DNA of 64,000 nt, taken from positions 2,506,295 to 2,570,294 of the forward strand of contig JAEVLN010000002.1 of assembly GCA_018350325.1 (NCBI GenBank), read 5' to 3'. This stretch comes from Globodera rostochiensis (taxonomy: Eukaryota; Nematoda; Chromadorea; Rhabditida; Heteroderidae). Below, piece after piece: positions 1 through 10,986 of the stretch. The notes beneath the pieces are model-generated. The model made no database searches. It had not been told where the DNA came from and was given only the letters and a program-made list of their open reading frames with translations. A program made the position numbers and the translations under genes. How positions within the stretch are numbered: position 1 is the first letter of the stretch; the number at the start of each line of letters is the position of its first letter.

Positions 1-2
1 GT

Positions 3-3000
3 ACGGAATTGCGTTCAACTTCTCGCCACAGCGACAACATGAACCTGGTGCAGGTCAAGACGGAACCAGAGGTAGAGGGGGGGGGGCCAAACCCGCTGTT
101 GGTCAACTGAATAGAATCCGACCGGTCGATGATTGTTCGTTAGGAGCGGGTTCCACATTTGCTTTTGAAGTAGAAAATGCCCGGTTTCTCAGAGATAGTC
201 GCGCCTCTGTCCCATTATAATGGTTCATCTACATTTTCCATGTTTAGGATCTAGTCATCGAGTTGTGGGACAACGACAATGATAGTGGAGAAGATGATGA
301 CCCCCTGGTGACCTTTGATCTCGACGAAGATGCTAATCGATCGATCATGGCCATGCTCCGCAAGCGGCGTAGTCGTCGCAGCACGTCCATCAGCAGTCAA
401 CCGCGTTTTGGACCGCTCGCACGTTCACTGAGCCAGGATCGTTTTGGGCCTCCGCCGGCGAGCGCGTCGCAGGTGCACATGGTGGAATTTGTTAGAAGAT
501 AGAGGAATCATGACCAAACAAACCGGACCGGAGTCCTTTTGATATGCTTATTGGGTCATCCACCCTTCCTCCGTACAGCTCGACCCAGATGATGGTGCTG
601 AACGGGTGCAGACCAAGGGCGATCTTGTGCGCGCCATGCTCACCTCCGTGCAGTTGGCGCGTTTGCGCAAATATTTGGACTTTGAGCAGCTGCTCGAGTT
701 GGCCGAAAATGCCTTTGTCCGTGTACTTTCCGGAGCGCACAAAAAGGTGAACAGTGTCTAAAATTTTTGCCATTTGTGTCGTTGTTATAGACCATTTGAT
801 TTTGAACCTGCAGATCGATCGCATCGTCGGCATTTTGCGTTGCGCAGAGCCGTACGAATGCGACTTGTTGGGCATCAAATTCGACATGCGCTTCCAAATG
901 ATGTGGTCCGGGGTCTGCCGACTGACACAAATTGCGTCCCAACCGGCGGAGGAGGCGTTGGACACGGAGTTCGAGCAGTGGAAGAAGGAGATGGAGCGAA
1001 GGGTGGCTCAATTTGATCATTTTTTAATGAAATTTTTGGTAGATTGAATAACAATTTAAAAATCTTCCCATTCTTTGGATCCGTGTTTGATAAACTAAAT
1101 AATAAAATTCGAATTTTTTTTAGCGGATTTCATTTCCGACGATGACTTTTGTGGCGGAAAAATGCGGGGAGTTGAACGCAGCGCTTGAACAGTTGGAGCT
1201 GGCGCATTCAGCTGATTCGGACTATCCCGTGTTGCGCTTGCGCATCGATGAGGAGGACAATGTGCGTAAATTTGTTGTTTTTGATTTTATATTCTAACGT
1301 TTTTTTTTTTTGCAGAATCTTCTGCCTGTAGGTTGTTTTGACGACAGTGACGAGGAGGCGGACGAAGAAGGAGCAGGACGAGTCGGAACTTCAGCGGAAG
1401 AACAGGTGTTTTTTTTTGCCAAAAAAAAAAGAATTTTAGGTTTGGTGAACTGGTCCAATTTCTTTTTGTTGAAGTATGCTGCTTAAAATTTCTTAGGTTG
1501 TAACATTTTTATTCTCAGAATTTGTTAACAAATTGTGCACCTAAAAATGTCTGCGCGGCGCCATGCGTTGCGTCCGCCAATGCCCCGCAGCGTTCTGCGT
1601 TTCCTCCGCTGCGGTCAATGCTAATTTGCCCCAAAACGGAGACGTCTTCTGACACGGTGGCATCGGCCGCTGATGTGACGGACGCGTTGCTGACGCGTGC
1701 GCGACTGATCGATCTGTACTTGAGGTGCTGGAGACGGGCGGGACACACAACATTTGGATCAAATTTTAGCAAAAAATCAATGTTGGCTGAATTTTGAATA
1801 ATGGAAAATTGTAAACATAGAATCTAATCAAAAATTCTAATCTGGCCCTCAAAATGTTTTCTTATTAAAAATCCCACTAATTTTTAGCAACACTTTCGAG
1901 CAGTTCGAACGGGTGGTCATCGGATGTTTTGTGCGGGTGAATACGGGTCAATTTGAATACAAAGTAAAATATCTCTCACTTTTTCAACAAAACACCCGTT
2001 GTTTGACTACTATACTTTTGTTTGTTTTTAGCTTGATCAATTGGAAATGGCCAGCGAAAGTGCCGCGGAGCAGTACACGCTGAAGGGCACCCGGCAGTGC
2101 CGTGCCATTCTTCACCTCACACTGCACGGACGCCGTCGTATCAACTCCGTGGCATTTGCGGCGTTCAAAGGCAAAGCGCAGGCGGACACGGAGTTCCGCG
2201 AGTGGCGCGCACTGATGGCGGAAAGGGTACGGAGGAGGGGGAGGGGAGGGAGGGGGAAAATTGTTTTTGTTTATAAAATATTTAAATTCATTCACTTAGA
2301 GTAAATGCCAAGTTTTAATATTTTTAGCATTTGAACATGCCGTCCTTGCGTTTTATTGACACAAAAGTTGCCCAATTGGCGGCGTTCAGTGTCGGCGATA
2401 AGCCGTCGTCGTCCTCCTCCTCCTCGAGTTCGAAGAGAACATTCGCTTCACCAGCTCAAAAACCAAATTTTCTGTCCCTCCCTCCGCCTCCGCCTCCTGC
2501 TGCTGTTGTTGCTGCCTCAGATGATGAGCAGCAACAGGAAATGGACGACGATGTACTGCTTGCAAACACTGATGACAATGATTACAGGTTGTTGAAAAAA
2601 TAATTCTTGCGAATATTGTGGGCGTTTTTCAATCACTTTTTTATAAACTTTTTGATTTTATTTCCTGTCAATTACAAGACTGTTGACCTCTTCCCACTTG
2701 CGCCCGATCGCATTGACTAGCGGCGATCTGGTCGAACTGCTTGGGCTCGTGGAATCCACGGCGGGTCGTCGCGCACTGATCACTGGATGTTTTGTGCGCG
2801 TCTTTGATCACTCGGTGGCGGACGGAGGCACGTCAGTGCATCGGGTAGGCAAAGCAACGACTATTGATTTTTTTTGCAGAAATTTTAGTTTCATGATTTT
2901 AATTTTTAGAGAAATGAGTCGCAAGACGTTTTTTCGAAAATGGAAAATTTGAAATCCAATTTTGGACCGATTTTAATCACTAAATGTAACTAACTTTTTG

Positions 3001-4733
3001 AATCAGCTCCATCAAATCGTCGACGTCCAAAAGGGTGTGCACTATCGTTTGCGAACCGCGCACGTCGACACGCATTTGGCACTGCGCGGAGAGGCGGACC
3101 TGTTGCGCTGCGACAACGTCTCCAACAAGGCGTTCACGGAGGACGAATTTGAGGAGTGGGCCGACCGCACGCGAAATTTGGTGGGAAAACCTTTTGAATT
3201 TATAAATGCATTTTGAATCCCGGCACCTTTTTGGGCTTGGAGAACTGTTTCAAATTCGTTTTTTGAGTTTAACGACTCGAAAAACCACTGAATATTTCTC
3301 ATGCACAAAAAGAAACCCATTTTTTAGGAATATCCTCCTCCAACCAAAGTGTTCATTGACCAAAAAATCGAGCAATTGAGACGGGCCAAGGCCGACCCTT
3401 CGTCCTCTTCGGCGCAAATTGTGGCCATTCCTCCGAAGTCGAGCTTGACCCGACATCAACTGAAGAAGCGCGTCTGGATGGAGAATTTTAGGACTTCGGA
3501 CAGCAGGGACAGCGGAAGGAAGGAGAAGAAGGCGGCACATCAGAAGAGCGAGACTGCAGTTGTCGAGGAGAAGCGCATTAAACTACCGACGCGGACGATC
3601 AGTACTTTGACCAGACATCCGAGACCGGTACGGTGGAATTGTTTTTTGATCGAGACACATGAGACCGCCGAGATAACAGAGAAATTCGGTCGTCCTAAAT
3701 CACCAGAAAGGGATATTTTTGTTGCTTAACCAATTGTGCAGGGGCTCGAGGAGTACAAGGGAACGCCCCATTTATTTAACCATAGTTGCAGACTTCGTTC
3801 ATTTGCGTCGGCGACTTCAGCGGAAAAACATGGCGTGAAGCATCGGCACCGGCATGGCACGAGGAGGAGAAGTTGAGTATGAGTTCCTCCTATGCGGGCT
3901 ATCAGCCGCGGGGTGGCCGGCAAGGTGGCAGGTACAGCTACGGAAACGCGGTGAGTTAATCATTTATTGGGGGGGGGGGAGTGTTTAGTGTTGGGTGAGA
4001 AAATAAAAACATTTAGCCTCGGGCAATCACTTCATCCTCTGCACGAACAAACATTTTAAACTTTGGCACAACACCAGCATTTTCTAATTCTGCTTCATCT
4101 TCGCTATCTTATCGTCCAATTTCTAAGCCTGCTTCATCTTCGCTGTCCCATCGTCCGCGTACCATCAGCAACACGAGCTCAACCGAAGGATGGCCGTCGT
4201 CGTCTTCTCGTCGCTTGGTGCTGGCCATTGGCGACGGGAGCGGCAGCAGCGACGAGGAGCCAATGGTTGCACGTGCTCGACAACGCGTCATGGACAACAT
4301 GGAGCCGGAGGGTGGCGGTGATGATCGCTTCTTTGGTGGTGCAGCGCCGGCTTCGCCATGGAACCAACTACAGCCACGTCCTGCTGCTATTGTTCAGCGA
4401 CAGCAACTGCCTACAGACCAGCAACAGACGAACACATACTTCAACCAGTTCGAACAGAGTTGGTACAACAACAAGGGAGGGTCGTCTCGGTCTCATCACT
4501 ACAATAAGACGGTAAGAAGAGTGGTCTCTTTTTTGCATTGGCGTTGGTCGACCGGAACTTCAAAGCGCACAAGCGCAATTCATTTTCATCATCTTCAGGC
4601 CGTTCACTCGTCCAATCAATTCTTCCCGCCGCCAACTCAGTGCGACGCCGTCCGTCGCCACCATCGCGTCTCGTCCCCTCCGGTTTACACGGCCGGCGTG
4701 CCGTCGGCGTTTTACTTTTCTGCTAAACGCTGA
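3..4733 (+). CDS. Protein with three tandem RTF1-type Plus3 modules (5' partial)
   Basis: Sixteen exons join in phase to about 1014 residues: 3-71, 248-472, 579-746, 814-1002, 1124-1261, 1316-1405, 1519-1724, 1888-1963, 2032-2226, 2328-2587, 2679-2844, 3007-3180, 3328-3627, 3792-3950, 4017-4511, 4599-4733; the start lies left of the window. Residues of about 110-217, 345-452 and 540-652 each look like a Plus3 domain: a cysteine-phenylalanine strand (VIGCFVRV, ITGCFVRV; a weaker FVRVLSG in the first), a central beta region, and a closing acidic helix (DTEFEQWKKEM, DTEFREWRALM, EDEFEEWADRT). After the second and third comes the linker that follows Plus3 in RTF1 (PSLRFIDTKVAQL, TKVFIDQKIEQL). 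RTF1 is a Paf1-complex protein whose single Plus3 domain binds phosphorylated Spt5 during transcription elongation; that role is inferred here. The C-terminal 350 residues are Ser/Gln/Pro-rich and unlike RTF1. Three Plus3 copies are unusual, so this may be a lineage-specific relative rather than RTF1 itself. Confidence 0.82.
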
Positions 4734-5131
4734 ACAGAAAGGAGGAGGAGGAGGAGCGACACAATTTAAGGGGAGAAACGGGGGAAAGACGTCATCATCA
4801 TCATCATCTTTTTGTTTTCTCGGCTCTTTTTTGATAACTTTTAAAAATGCCTTATATTCATATTTCACATATTTCCAATTCACAAGCGCAATAATTTAGG
4901 GTTTGAAGAACCAATAAAAATGACTATTTTTGAAAGTCCGGTTGGAGTTAAAACCAAATGCCTTTATCAAAAAAAAAATCTAATTTAATTTGAGCATTGA
5001 AATTTTTTGGCATTTAATGTTTTCTATATTTGGTAAGCCAACTGAAAATCACTTAAGGCATTTTACACAAACATTAAAAATTCTGTCAACGATAATTTAT
5101 GGAAATTCATTAGCTGCGCATGTTCTGTTCG

Positions 5132-6872
5132 TCACAGCACTCTTGTGTAGATGTTCATTGTGTGCTCTTGCATGCCATGGGTCAGCTGAAAAATTTTTTT
5201 GCCATTTTTTGTGTCAGAGAGGAAATTTTGCCCCCCCCCCACCGTTTCCATGTCAAGCCGGGCCTCAAAATGGTTGTGGTCCATCAGAGTCCATTCGCGG
5301 ACCAACTGAAATTTGGGTGGAATATAATAACGTTTTTTGTGCTTTGAACGGTTTGTGCTTCACGTCGTGGACTGGCAAATCGCGGCTGAAGCTGATACGG
5401 CCGATGTCGACAAGTTTGAAACGGATGTGCGAGCTGCTGACCGGGCCCTCCTCGACAGTGACGAAACCTTTGACGGGTTGTTGGAATAATGTTTTGTGGG
5501 TGCAAATCCGGCAGATTCTTCCTTTTGCTCTGCGGCTCCCCCCCCCCCCCCCCCCTCCCCCCAAGGGAAGGTGGCAAAGTGGGACGCGTTGTGTCCCTTT
5601 GACCTGCTTGGCATACTTTGGAAAGAAGTACAGCTTCCAAACGGGCAAAAAGGCCCCTCCCCGAACGTCCCCCCCCTGCCCCCCCCGACGTCCCCCCCCC
5701 CCTGCCCCCCCCCCCCCCCCGAACGTCCCCCCTGTCCCCTCCCGAACTCCCCACCCCCCCTGTCCCCTCCCGAACGTCCCCCTCCCCTATCCCCTCCCCC
5801 CGAACGTCCCTCTCCCCGAACTGTCCCACTCTCTCCCTCAACGGTCTCCCCCCACCCCCGAACGGCCCCCCCCCCCACCTCCGAACGGTCTCCCCCCCCC
5901 CTCCCGAACGGTCTCCCCTCCCGACACCCTCCCCCCCTCCCGCCGAACGGTCTCTCCTCCCCGAACGCCCCCCCCCCCTCCTCCGCCCATTCACTCCCTT
6001 CGGCAGTTACCGTTATTCTTACGGTAGTGAGCATCACTTTGCCGCCGTCTACGGTAATGTAGCCGTTCTCACTGTGCAACTCTTGAAATTGGAATGCCAT
6101 TCAAATAAATATACGACGGGCGCGTTATTTGTTGTCAGCCTCCCCCCCCCCCCCCCCGCCTCGCTTACCGTCTTGGTCGTGTGCTGACCACGCAAAAGCG
6201 CTGAATGGCGGCGGAATAAATTTATGGCAATTTTTATTTAAATTTAAATATATTTTAAAATTAAATTATTCCCTCCCCCCAACGTGTAATTGAAGGCCGG
6301 CGGACCGCTCATTCGGCTGTCCGAAAGGGCAATGGAAATTTGTTCGCCAAAAGTGAATTTGGGAATGGTCGGGAACATCTGCGGGAAATCGGCGAGAATT
6401 TAAGAGAAAAAGAATAAATTTAAATATAAACAATTACCGCTTTGCCGTCGTGTTCAGAACGCCAAATGCCAAGAAGCCTGCCAATTGTTGGATATTTTTT
6501 AATAAATTTAATGGAATTTAAATAAATAAAAATGTATTTTAACGTTATAAAATATTTTAAAATATTAAATTAAAATGCGCAAATTAAATTTGAAAAAGGA
6601 ACGGACCATGAAATTGGCCTCAGATTGGATGGCACGCGTGACTGATCATAGTCTAAAAATATTATTGTTGATATTTAAAATAAAATTCGCTTGGATTGGG
6701 AGTATAAATTGCAAAAGTCCAATTTTAATGCTGAAATTTGAGCCTTATAAAAATTTAAATTTACAAAACACACCCAAATTTGATTACCCGAAGGATTTCG
6801 GCGTTCCATTGCCGTGCACATGGCGACAAGAAAAGCTAACGAGAAAAGTGCCAAAACTATTCGCGTAAACAT
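5132..6872 (-). CDS. Secreted nitrobindin/THAP4-type heme-binding beta-barrel protein
   Basis: Nine exons in descending order: 6872-6788, 6652-6607, 6477-6438, 6378-6284, 6200-6169, 6081-5995, 5467-5364, 5305-5243, 5185-5132; about 201 residues. The first exon encodes a signal peptide (MFTRIVLALFSLAFLVAMC). The rest follows the nitrobindin/THAP4 C-terminal domain in order: PISWLLGIWRSEHDGKA, FPTIPKFTFGEQI, ELHSENGYITVDGGKV, FVTVEEGPV, then ARLDMETLTHGMQEHTMNIY, where the family places the histidine that ligates heme iron (His of QEHT). Nitrobindins hold ferric heme and react with nitric oxide or peroxynitrite; THAP4 and bacterial members are not secreted, so a secretory leader is notable. The junction between exons 6 and 7 is the weakest: the only phase-consistent donor found (5994) gives a loop about four residues longer than usual. 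That intron is almost pure C/G minisatellite. The gene runs convergently to the Plus3 gene. Confidence 0.82.
5640..5990. repeat. C-rich degenerate minisatellite in nitrobindin intron
   Basis: About 350 bp of runs of C separated by a recurring CCCGAACG(G/T) core, on the plus strand. In the minus-strand gene the transcript would be very G-rich, with many G runs of four or more that could fold as G-quadruplexes. Open frames through it on both strands are compositional and I do not call them genes. Confidence 0.9.
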
Positions 6873-7020
6873 TGGCAGAGTGGCCGAGCTAATATGTGGA
6901 CTAAATTTGAATTACAATTTTAATTTTAATTTGAATTTAAATTTGAGCAGCAACGATCAAAAAGACCGGGGCCAAAGTGAATTCGTTTGGTGGGTAAGAA
7001 GTGCCAATGATTGATCGATT

Positions 7021-7047
7021 CTCTCTCTCTCTCTCTCTCTCTCTCTC
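7021..7047. repeat. (CT)n microsatellite
   Basis: Twenty-seven bases of perfect CT dinucleotide repeat, about 150 bp upstream of the nitrobindin-like start codon, on the side where its promoter should be. Confidence 0.97.
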
Positions 7048-8017
7048 CGGCTTGTGGCCATGGTCCCCATACTTTTACACACAAAAAGTCGGAAACCGCA
7101 CGGATTGAACACGTTCATTAAATATTAATAAATTTATTAACAAATTGAAGCCAGGACGAAAATGAGGGCGCTGCTGCTGGTGCACACATACAAATTGAGC
7201 CAAGAAATGAACTCTGCTGCTGCTTTTGTGATTGATGTCCGTCCTACAAAAGTGGTGGTGGTGGTGGTGGTGGTGCTGAGATTGGGGCGGCCGATGGTTG
7301 ACGGACGACGTCGGCGTCGGCGTGTTGTGCTGCTGCTGGTGTCCCGTCTCGACGACATGGCCTCCCCCCCCCCCCCCCCCCGGGGTTCGTTGTTCCATCT
7401 GCCGCCCAAAAATCGTCGTTTTTGTTTCCGCCCCTCGGGGCGTGTCCTTCGCCGCACCGTCGACCCAATAATATTTCGCCCACCCCCGCACAATTTTTGT
7501 TTGCCTCCGGCAACATTTTTGTCTGTCGATGTGTCTGTCCCTCCAACTTTTGTGTACAGTCTCTCTCCCCCTCTCCTTTCCCGTCACATCTCTGCCCAAT
7601 TGCCTGCCCATTCCATTTGCATTCTCTGTCCATTCATTTGCGCGCCCCCCCAGGCAAAATGACAAATTAATGAACGCGCCCCCAACCCCAAAACCTTTGG
7701 CCCCCCCCCGCCCCGCGCATTGGCCATCACAAAACAATTCGCCCATTTGTTCATTCACATTCAGCCCCATTCATTGTTCGATAATTATGCGCGGGGAGTG
7801 GAACGGTCGAGAGAAAGAAGAGCCAAACAAAACGCCGCGGGGGGGGGGGATTGAAATATGTTGGAAAAAAGGAAATTGAAAAGAACAAACATATTATTGA
7901 AAATGTTGAAATAAAGGGGGTGAGTTTGAAGAAGCAAGTAGCCGTTTAAATTTAAAGCCTCCAAAAAGTGTTGTGGCAAGCGAAGTTCACTTTAAATGTG
8001 ATCAAAGGCGCACTTGG

Positions 8018-8217
8018 GCTGAACTGATCTGATCTCTGATAGGCTGAACTGATCTAATCTCTGATAGGCTGAACTGATCTGATCTCTGATGGGCTGAACT
8101 GATCTGATCTCTGATAGGCTGAACTGATCTGATCTCTGATGGGCTGAACTGATCTGATCTCTGATAGGCTGAACTGATCTAATCTCTGATGGGCTGAACT
8201 GATCTGATCTCTGATGG
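8018..8217. repeat. 25-bp tandem repeat, about 8 copies
   Basis: Eight near-identical 25-bp units built on GCTGAACTGATCTGATCTCT followed by GATAG or GATGG. Variation is limited to a G/A at the ATAG/ATGG position and a few ATCTAATC for ATCTGATC. Because 25 is not a multiple of three, the open minus-strand frames across it are not evidence of coding. Confidence 0.95.
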
Positions 8218-8670
8218 ACTGCAGACCGAACAACTCGCATGAAGTGTGTGGATGGCAAGACGGACACAACAATTTATTAAATTAACAAATACAAATTAAA
8301 TAATAATTATAATTGTTTTTTTCCATTTTTAACATTTGTCGTTTAAATGCAAATATATTTTTTCCTTTTATTTATGTTTACAATGCGATAAATTATTTAT
8401 TTAGATAAATTTGCATGTTTTTTTCATTTATTTTGTCATAATTTATCGCAATTCGCCGGGAAATAATGATTTGTGGATGCGCGCAGCAAAAGCGGGGGGA
8501 TTAAGCCGGTTTTCTGCGCTTTCCATCAATCCATGCCAATCAAAACTAATTGAGCATAATTATTGCGTGAAAGTCGAAGAAAGTTGATAAACTCTTTTAA
8601 TTTTAATTTTCCTTTTTTCAAAACAATTTCCCAAATTTACAAAGTGCCCCCCCCCCAGAAAGTGTTGTTG

Positions 8671-10889
8671 ATGTGCTGCTATAAAGTACTGCTTCATCTT
8701 CCGCTGCTTTTGTTTGTTGTCCATGGCGAGTTCAGCGCCGACTTTCGCGTCTTCATCCACAACCGGTGATTCTCAATAATTCACAATTGAAATAAATCCC
8801 GGATTGTATTGATTAGAGCCCGGACAATACCGGACTCCGGACACGATTTCCAGGACTCTTAATTGGAATCCTGGTATTTTGGTCGAAGCACCAAGATCAT
8901 AATCCTAAAAATCAGTATTTTGTTCTGGTAAATCCTGATCCGGGATTTTTTTCCCGGGCTTTAGATCGGATCAGATCATTACCAAATCATTCAATGACCC
9001 GCTTAAGATGATCTGATCAGAAGCAAAGCATTCTATGTATAAAATTGATCTGATCAGAAGCAAAGCATTCTATGTATAAAATTGATCTGATCAGAAGCAA
9101 AGCATTCTATAAAATTGATCTGATCAGAAGCAAAGCATTCTATAAAATTGATCTGATCAGAAGCAAAGCATTCTATAAAATTGATCTGATCAGAAGCAAA
9201 GCATTCTATAAAATTGATCTGATCAGAAGCAAAGCATTCTATAAAATTGATCTGATCAATGGGATCATTGCCTTTTACCCGTTGAGGTACGGAATTGCGG
9301 TGGTTAACCAATTGGAACGGGCCGATTTGGGCGCCGACGCGAGCGCCGGCGGGCGGGCGCCGGGCGCAGCGCCAAGTGCCGAAGAGGCGGCGGTTATTGT
9401 GCACGGAATCAGCAACAAAATTAGCCGATTCAATGTGCGCATTTTGTGTCAACGTTTTGAGTGAAAAAATTTTAAATTTTTGACACTAAAAATTAGAAAA
9501 CCCCTCCAGGGCATTCTCCAAGCATTGGGCGCTCGCGGCATCGAGGCGTACGGCACGACGTGGGGCGACGGCGGTATGACGCCGGTGGGACTTGTGGAGC
9601 TGAAATGTGCCTATGTCAAGCAAATCAGGCACAAAGCATTTGCGCATTTTTGATCAGAATTAAATTATATATTTAAACGAATTTGTCCTAATTGGCCTAA
9701 ACACCGAATTAAGCGCCGTTCAGAAGTATGATCATCGCCGTGAGGGAGTACACGGGCAAAAAGGTTGACGTCATCGCATATTCCATGGGCTCGCCGTTGG
9801 CACGTAAAGTAATGAAAGTTTATGCCAAATTTTATATTAAATTTGTCGAAATTTTTAGTGCGACAAATTAAAAAAATAATGCCCTCCTTTTCTATTCGAA
9901 TGACTTTTCATTGCCAAAAAACTGAACGATCAGCAGATGATCAATTGTCTGATTCATTTGTTCAACCCGTCGAGACTTTTCCGTTTCGGCATTTTCTCGC
10001 TTACAATCCCGGCATTCCCGTCCCACTCCCCTCTCCTCCCCGTAATTAGGCAATTTTGGGCGGCGTTTGTGTGGACACGCGCGAACTGCTCGGCGTTCCG
10101 TTGACTGAACACGTGGACACTTTTCTCAGCGTGGCGGGGGTAAATGCACACAAAAATATATTTATTTATTTAAAATTGTCGAATTTTAATTTCAATTGAA
10201 ATTTGTCAAATTGGAGGCCAACAACGGTGCCGCGCTGTGTGTGCTGCCCGCCCTTTTGCCGCTCGGCACGTGCAACCGCAAGAACGGCCTGCACTGCGAG
10301 TCCGAGTTCCTGACAGACGTGAACGCGCGCACGCGCTACGAGGGCACCAACACGTTCAGCATCTTCTCAGCGGATGACGAAAAGGCAATTATTTTGCGCG
10401 CAGTTCTGGCACTTCTGCTGACGAGAAAATTCGTTTATTCCTGGGAAAAAAAAGGCATTTTTGTTTCAGTTTTGGAAACATTGTTTAAATAATTTGGTGG
10501 CCGCCCTGCTTGCAAAACTTGTTTCCCTAGCTGAAATAATTTTGTGGCCGAACTGCTTGCAAAACCCGTTTCCCATACAGTAGCTGAAATAATTTGGTGG
10601 CCGAGCTGCTTGCAAAACTTGTTTCCCTAGCTGAAATCATTTTGTAGCCGAACTGCTTGCAAAACTCGTTTCCCATACAGTAGCTGAAATAATTTGGTGG
10701 CCGAACTGCTTGCAAAACTCGTTTTCCATACAGTACCAAGTTCAGATTGGCTACCGTACATGTGCCCGTCTGTCCTCGCCGGTTGTGGGCGGCAGCGGTT
10801 TTGTGAAGAAGTCGGGGAGCCATGACGAAGTGTTGGACAACACCATCGAAATGCAAATTAACTTCATTCGACGACATCGGCCCAAATAA
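8671..10889 (+). CDS. Secreted class 2 (EstA-like) lipase, lips family
   Basis: Seven exons (8671-8765, 9287-9434, 9510-9628, 9724-9808, 10050-10139, 10217-10384, 10746-10889) give 282 residues, a normal length for nematode class 2 lipases. Residues 1-20 are a signal peptide (KVLLHLPLLLFVVHG). Family landmarks in order: RADLG, the oxyanion strand AVIVHGIS, TTWGDGG, the nucleophile elbow VIAYSMGSP (Ser about 141), ANNGAA, the acid SADDEK (Asp about 232) and the histidine GSHDEVL (His about 261). The triad looks complete, so an active extracellular lipase or esterase is likely. Introns 3 (donor AG|GCACAA) and 6 (AAG|GCAATT) need a GC donor; no GT donor fits the phase. Introns 1 and 6 carry minisatellites. 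The stop lies 97 bp from the convergent degenerin gene's stop. Confidence 0.88.
9009..9258. repeat. 33/37-bp tandem repeat in lipase intron 1
   Basis: Seven to eight units of a 33-bp element (core TTGATCTGATCAGAAGCAAA), the first two extended to 37 bp by GTAT. It ends just before exon 2 at 9287. A plus-strand reading frame runs through it into the exon because 33 is a multiple of three; exon 1 at 8671 with its signal peptide shows that the array is intronic. Confidence 0.93.
10490..10740. repeat. Tandem repeat in lipase intron 6
   Basis: About five units of roughly 45-57 bp sharing AATTTGGTGGCCGAACTGCT, TGCAAAACTCGTTTCCC and CATACAGTAGCTG, ending a few bases before the last exon at 10746. 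Single-base differences between units show it is an old array. Confidence 0.9.
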
Positions 10890-10986
10890 CCAAATGTTTG
10901 GGCGGCACGAAATTCGATTAAAAATGAAAGAAAAATCCTTCAAATTTTAATTTGTGTGCTAATTTTATTATGAATATTGAAAGAAT

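Larger units (their letters stand above)
6873..8670. other. Divergent intergenic region between nitrobindin-like and lipase genes
   Basis: Both flanking genes are transcribed away from this 1.8 kb. It holds AT-rich DNA, a (CT)n microsatellite at 7021-7047, a GGT/GTG run near 7250-7275, several poly(C) runs (7366-7380, 7703-7711) and a 25-bp tandem array (8018-8217). Open frames at 7075-7879 are low-complexity and overlap in many frames; I see no gene. Promoters for both flanking genes should lie here but I cannot point to a specific element. Confidence 0.6.

Noticed and set aside
5265..6187. Several long overlapping open frames, Pro-rich on plus and Gly-rich on minus
   Set aside because: They are produced by the C-rich minisatellite. 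The spliced minus-strand nitrobindin-like exons explain the conserved parts.
7075..7879. Open frames of up to 231 codons on both strands
   Set aside because: Many frames are open at once over low-complexity sequence; no domain, splice structure or start context supports a gene.
8018..8217. Possible CRISPR-like array
   Set aside because: The 25-bp units are contiguous with no unique spacers, and the DNA is eukaryotic.
9072..9464. Plus-strand frame of 130 codons with KIDLIRSKAFY repeats running into the lipase exon
   Set aside because: The repeats are a 33-bp intronic minisatellite; the signal-peptide exon at 8671 splices in phase directly to 9287.
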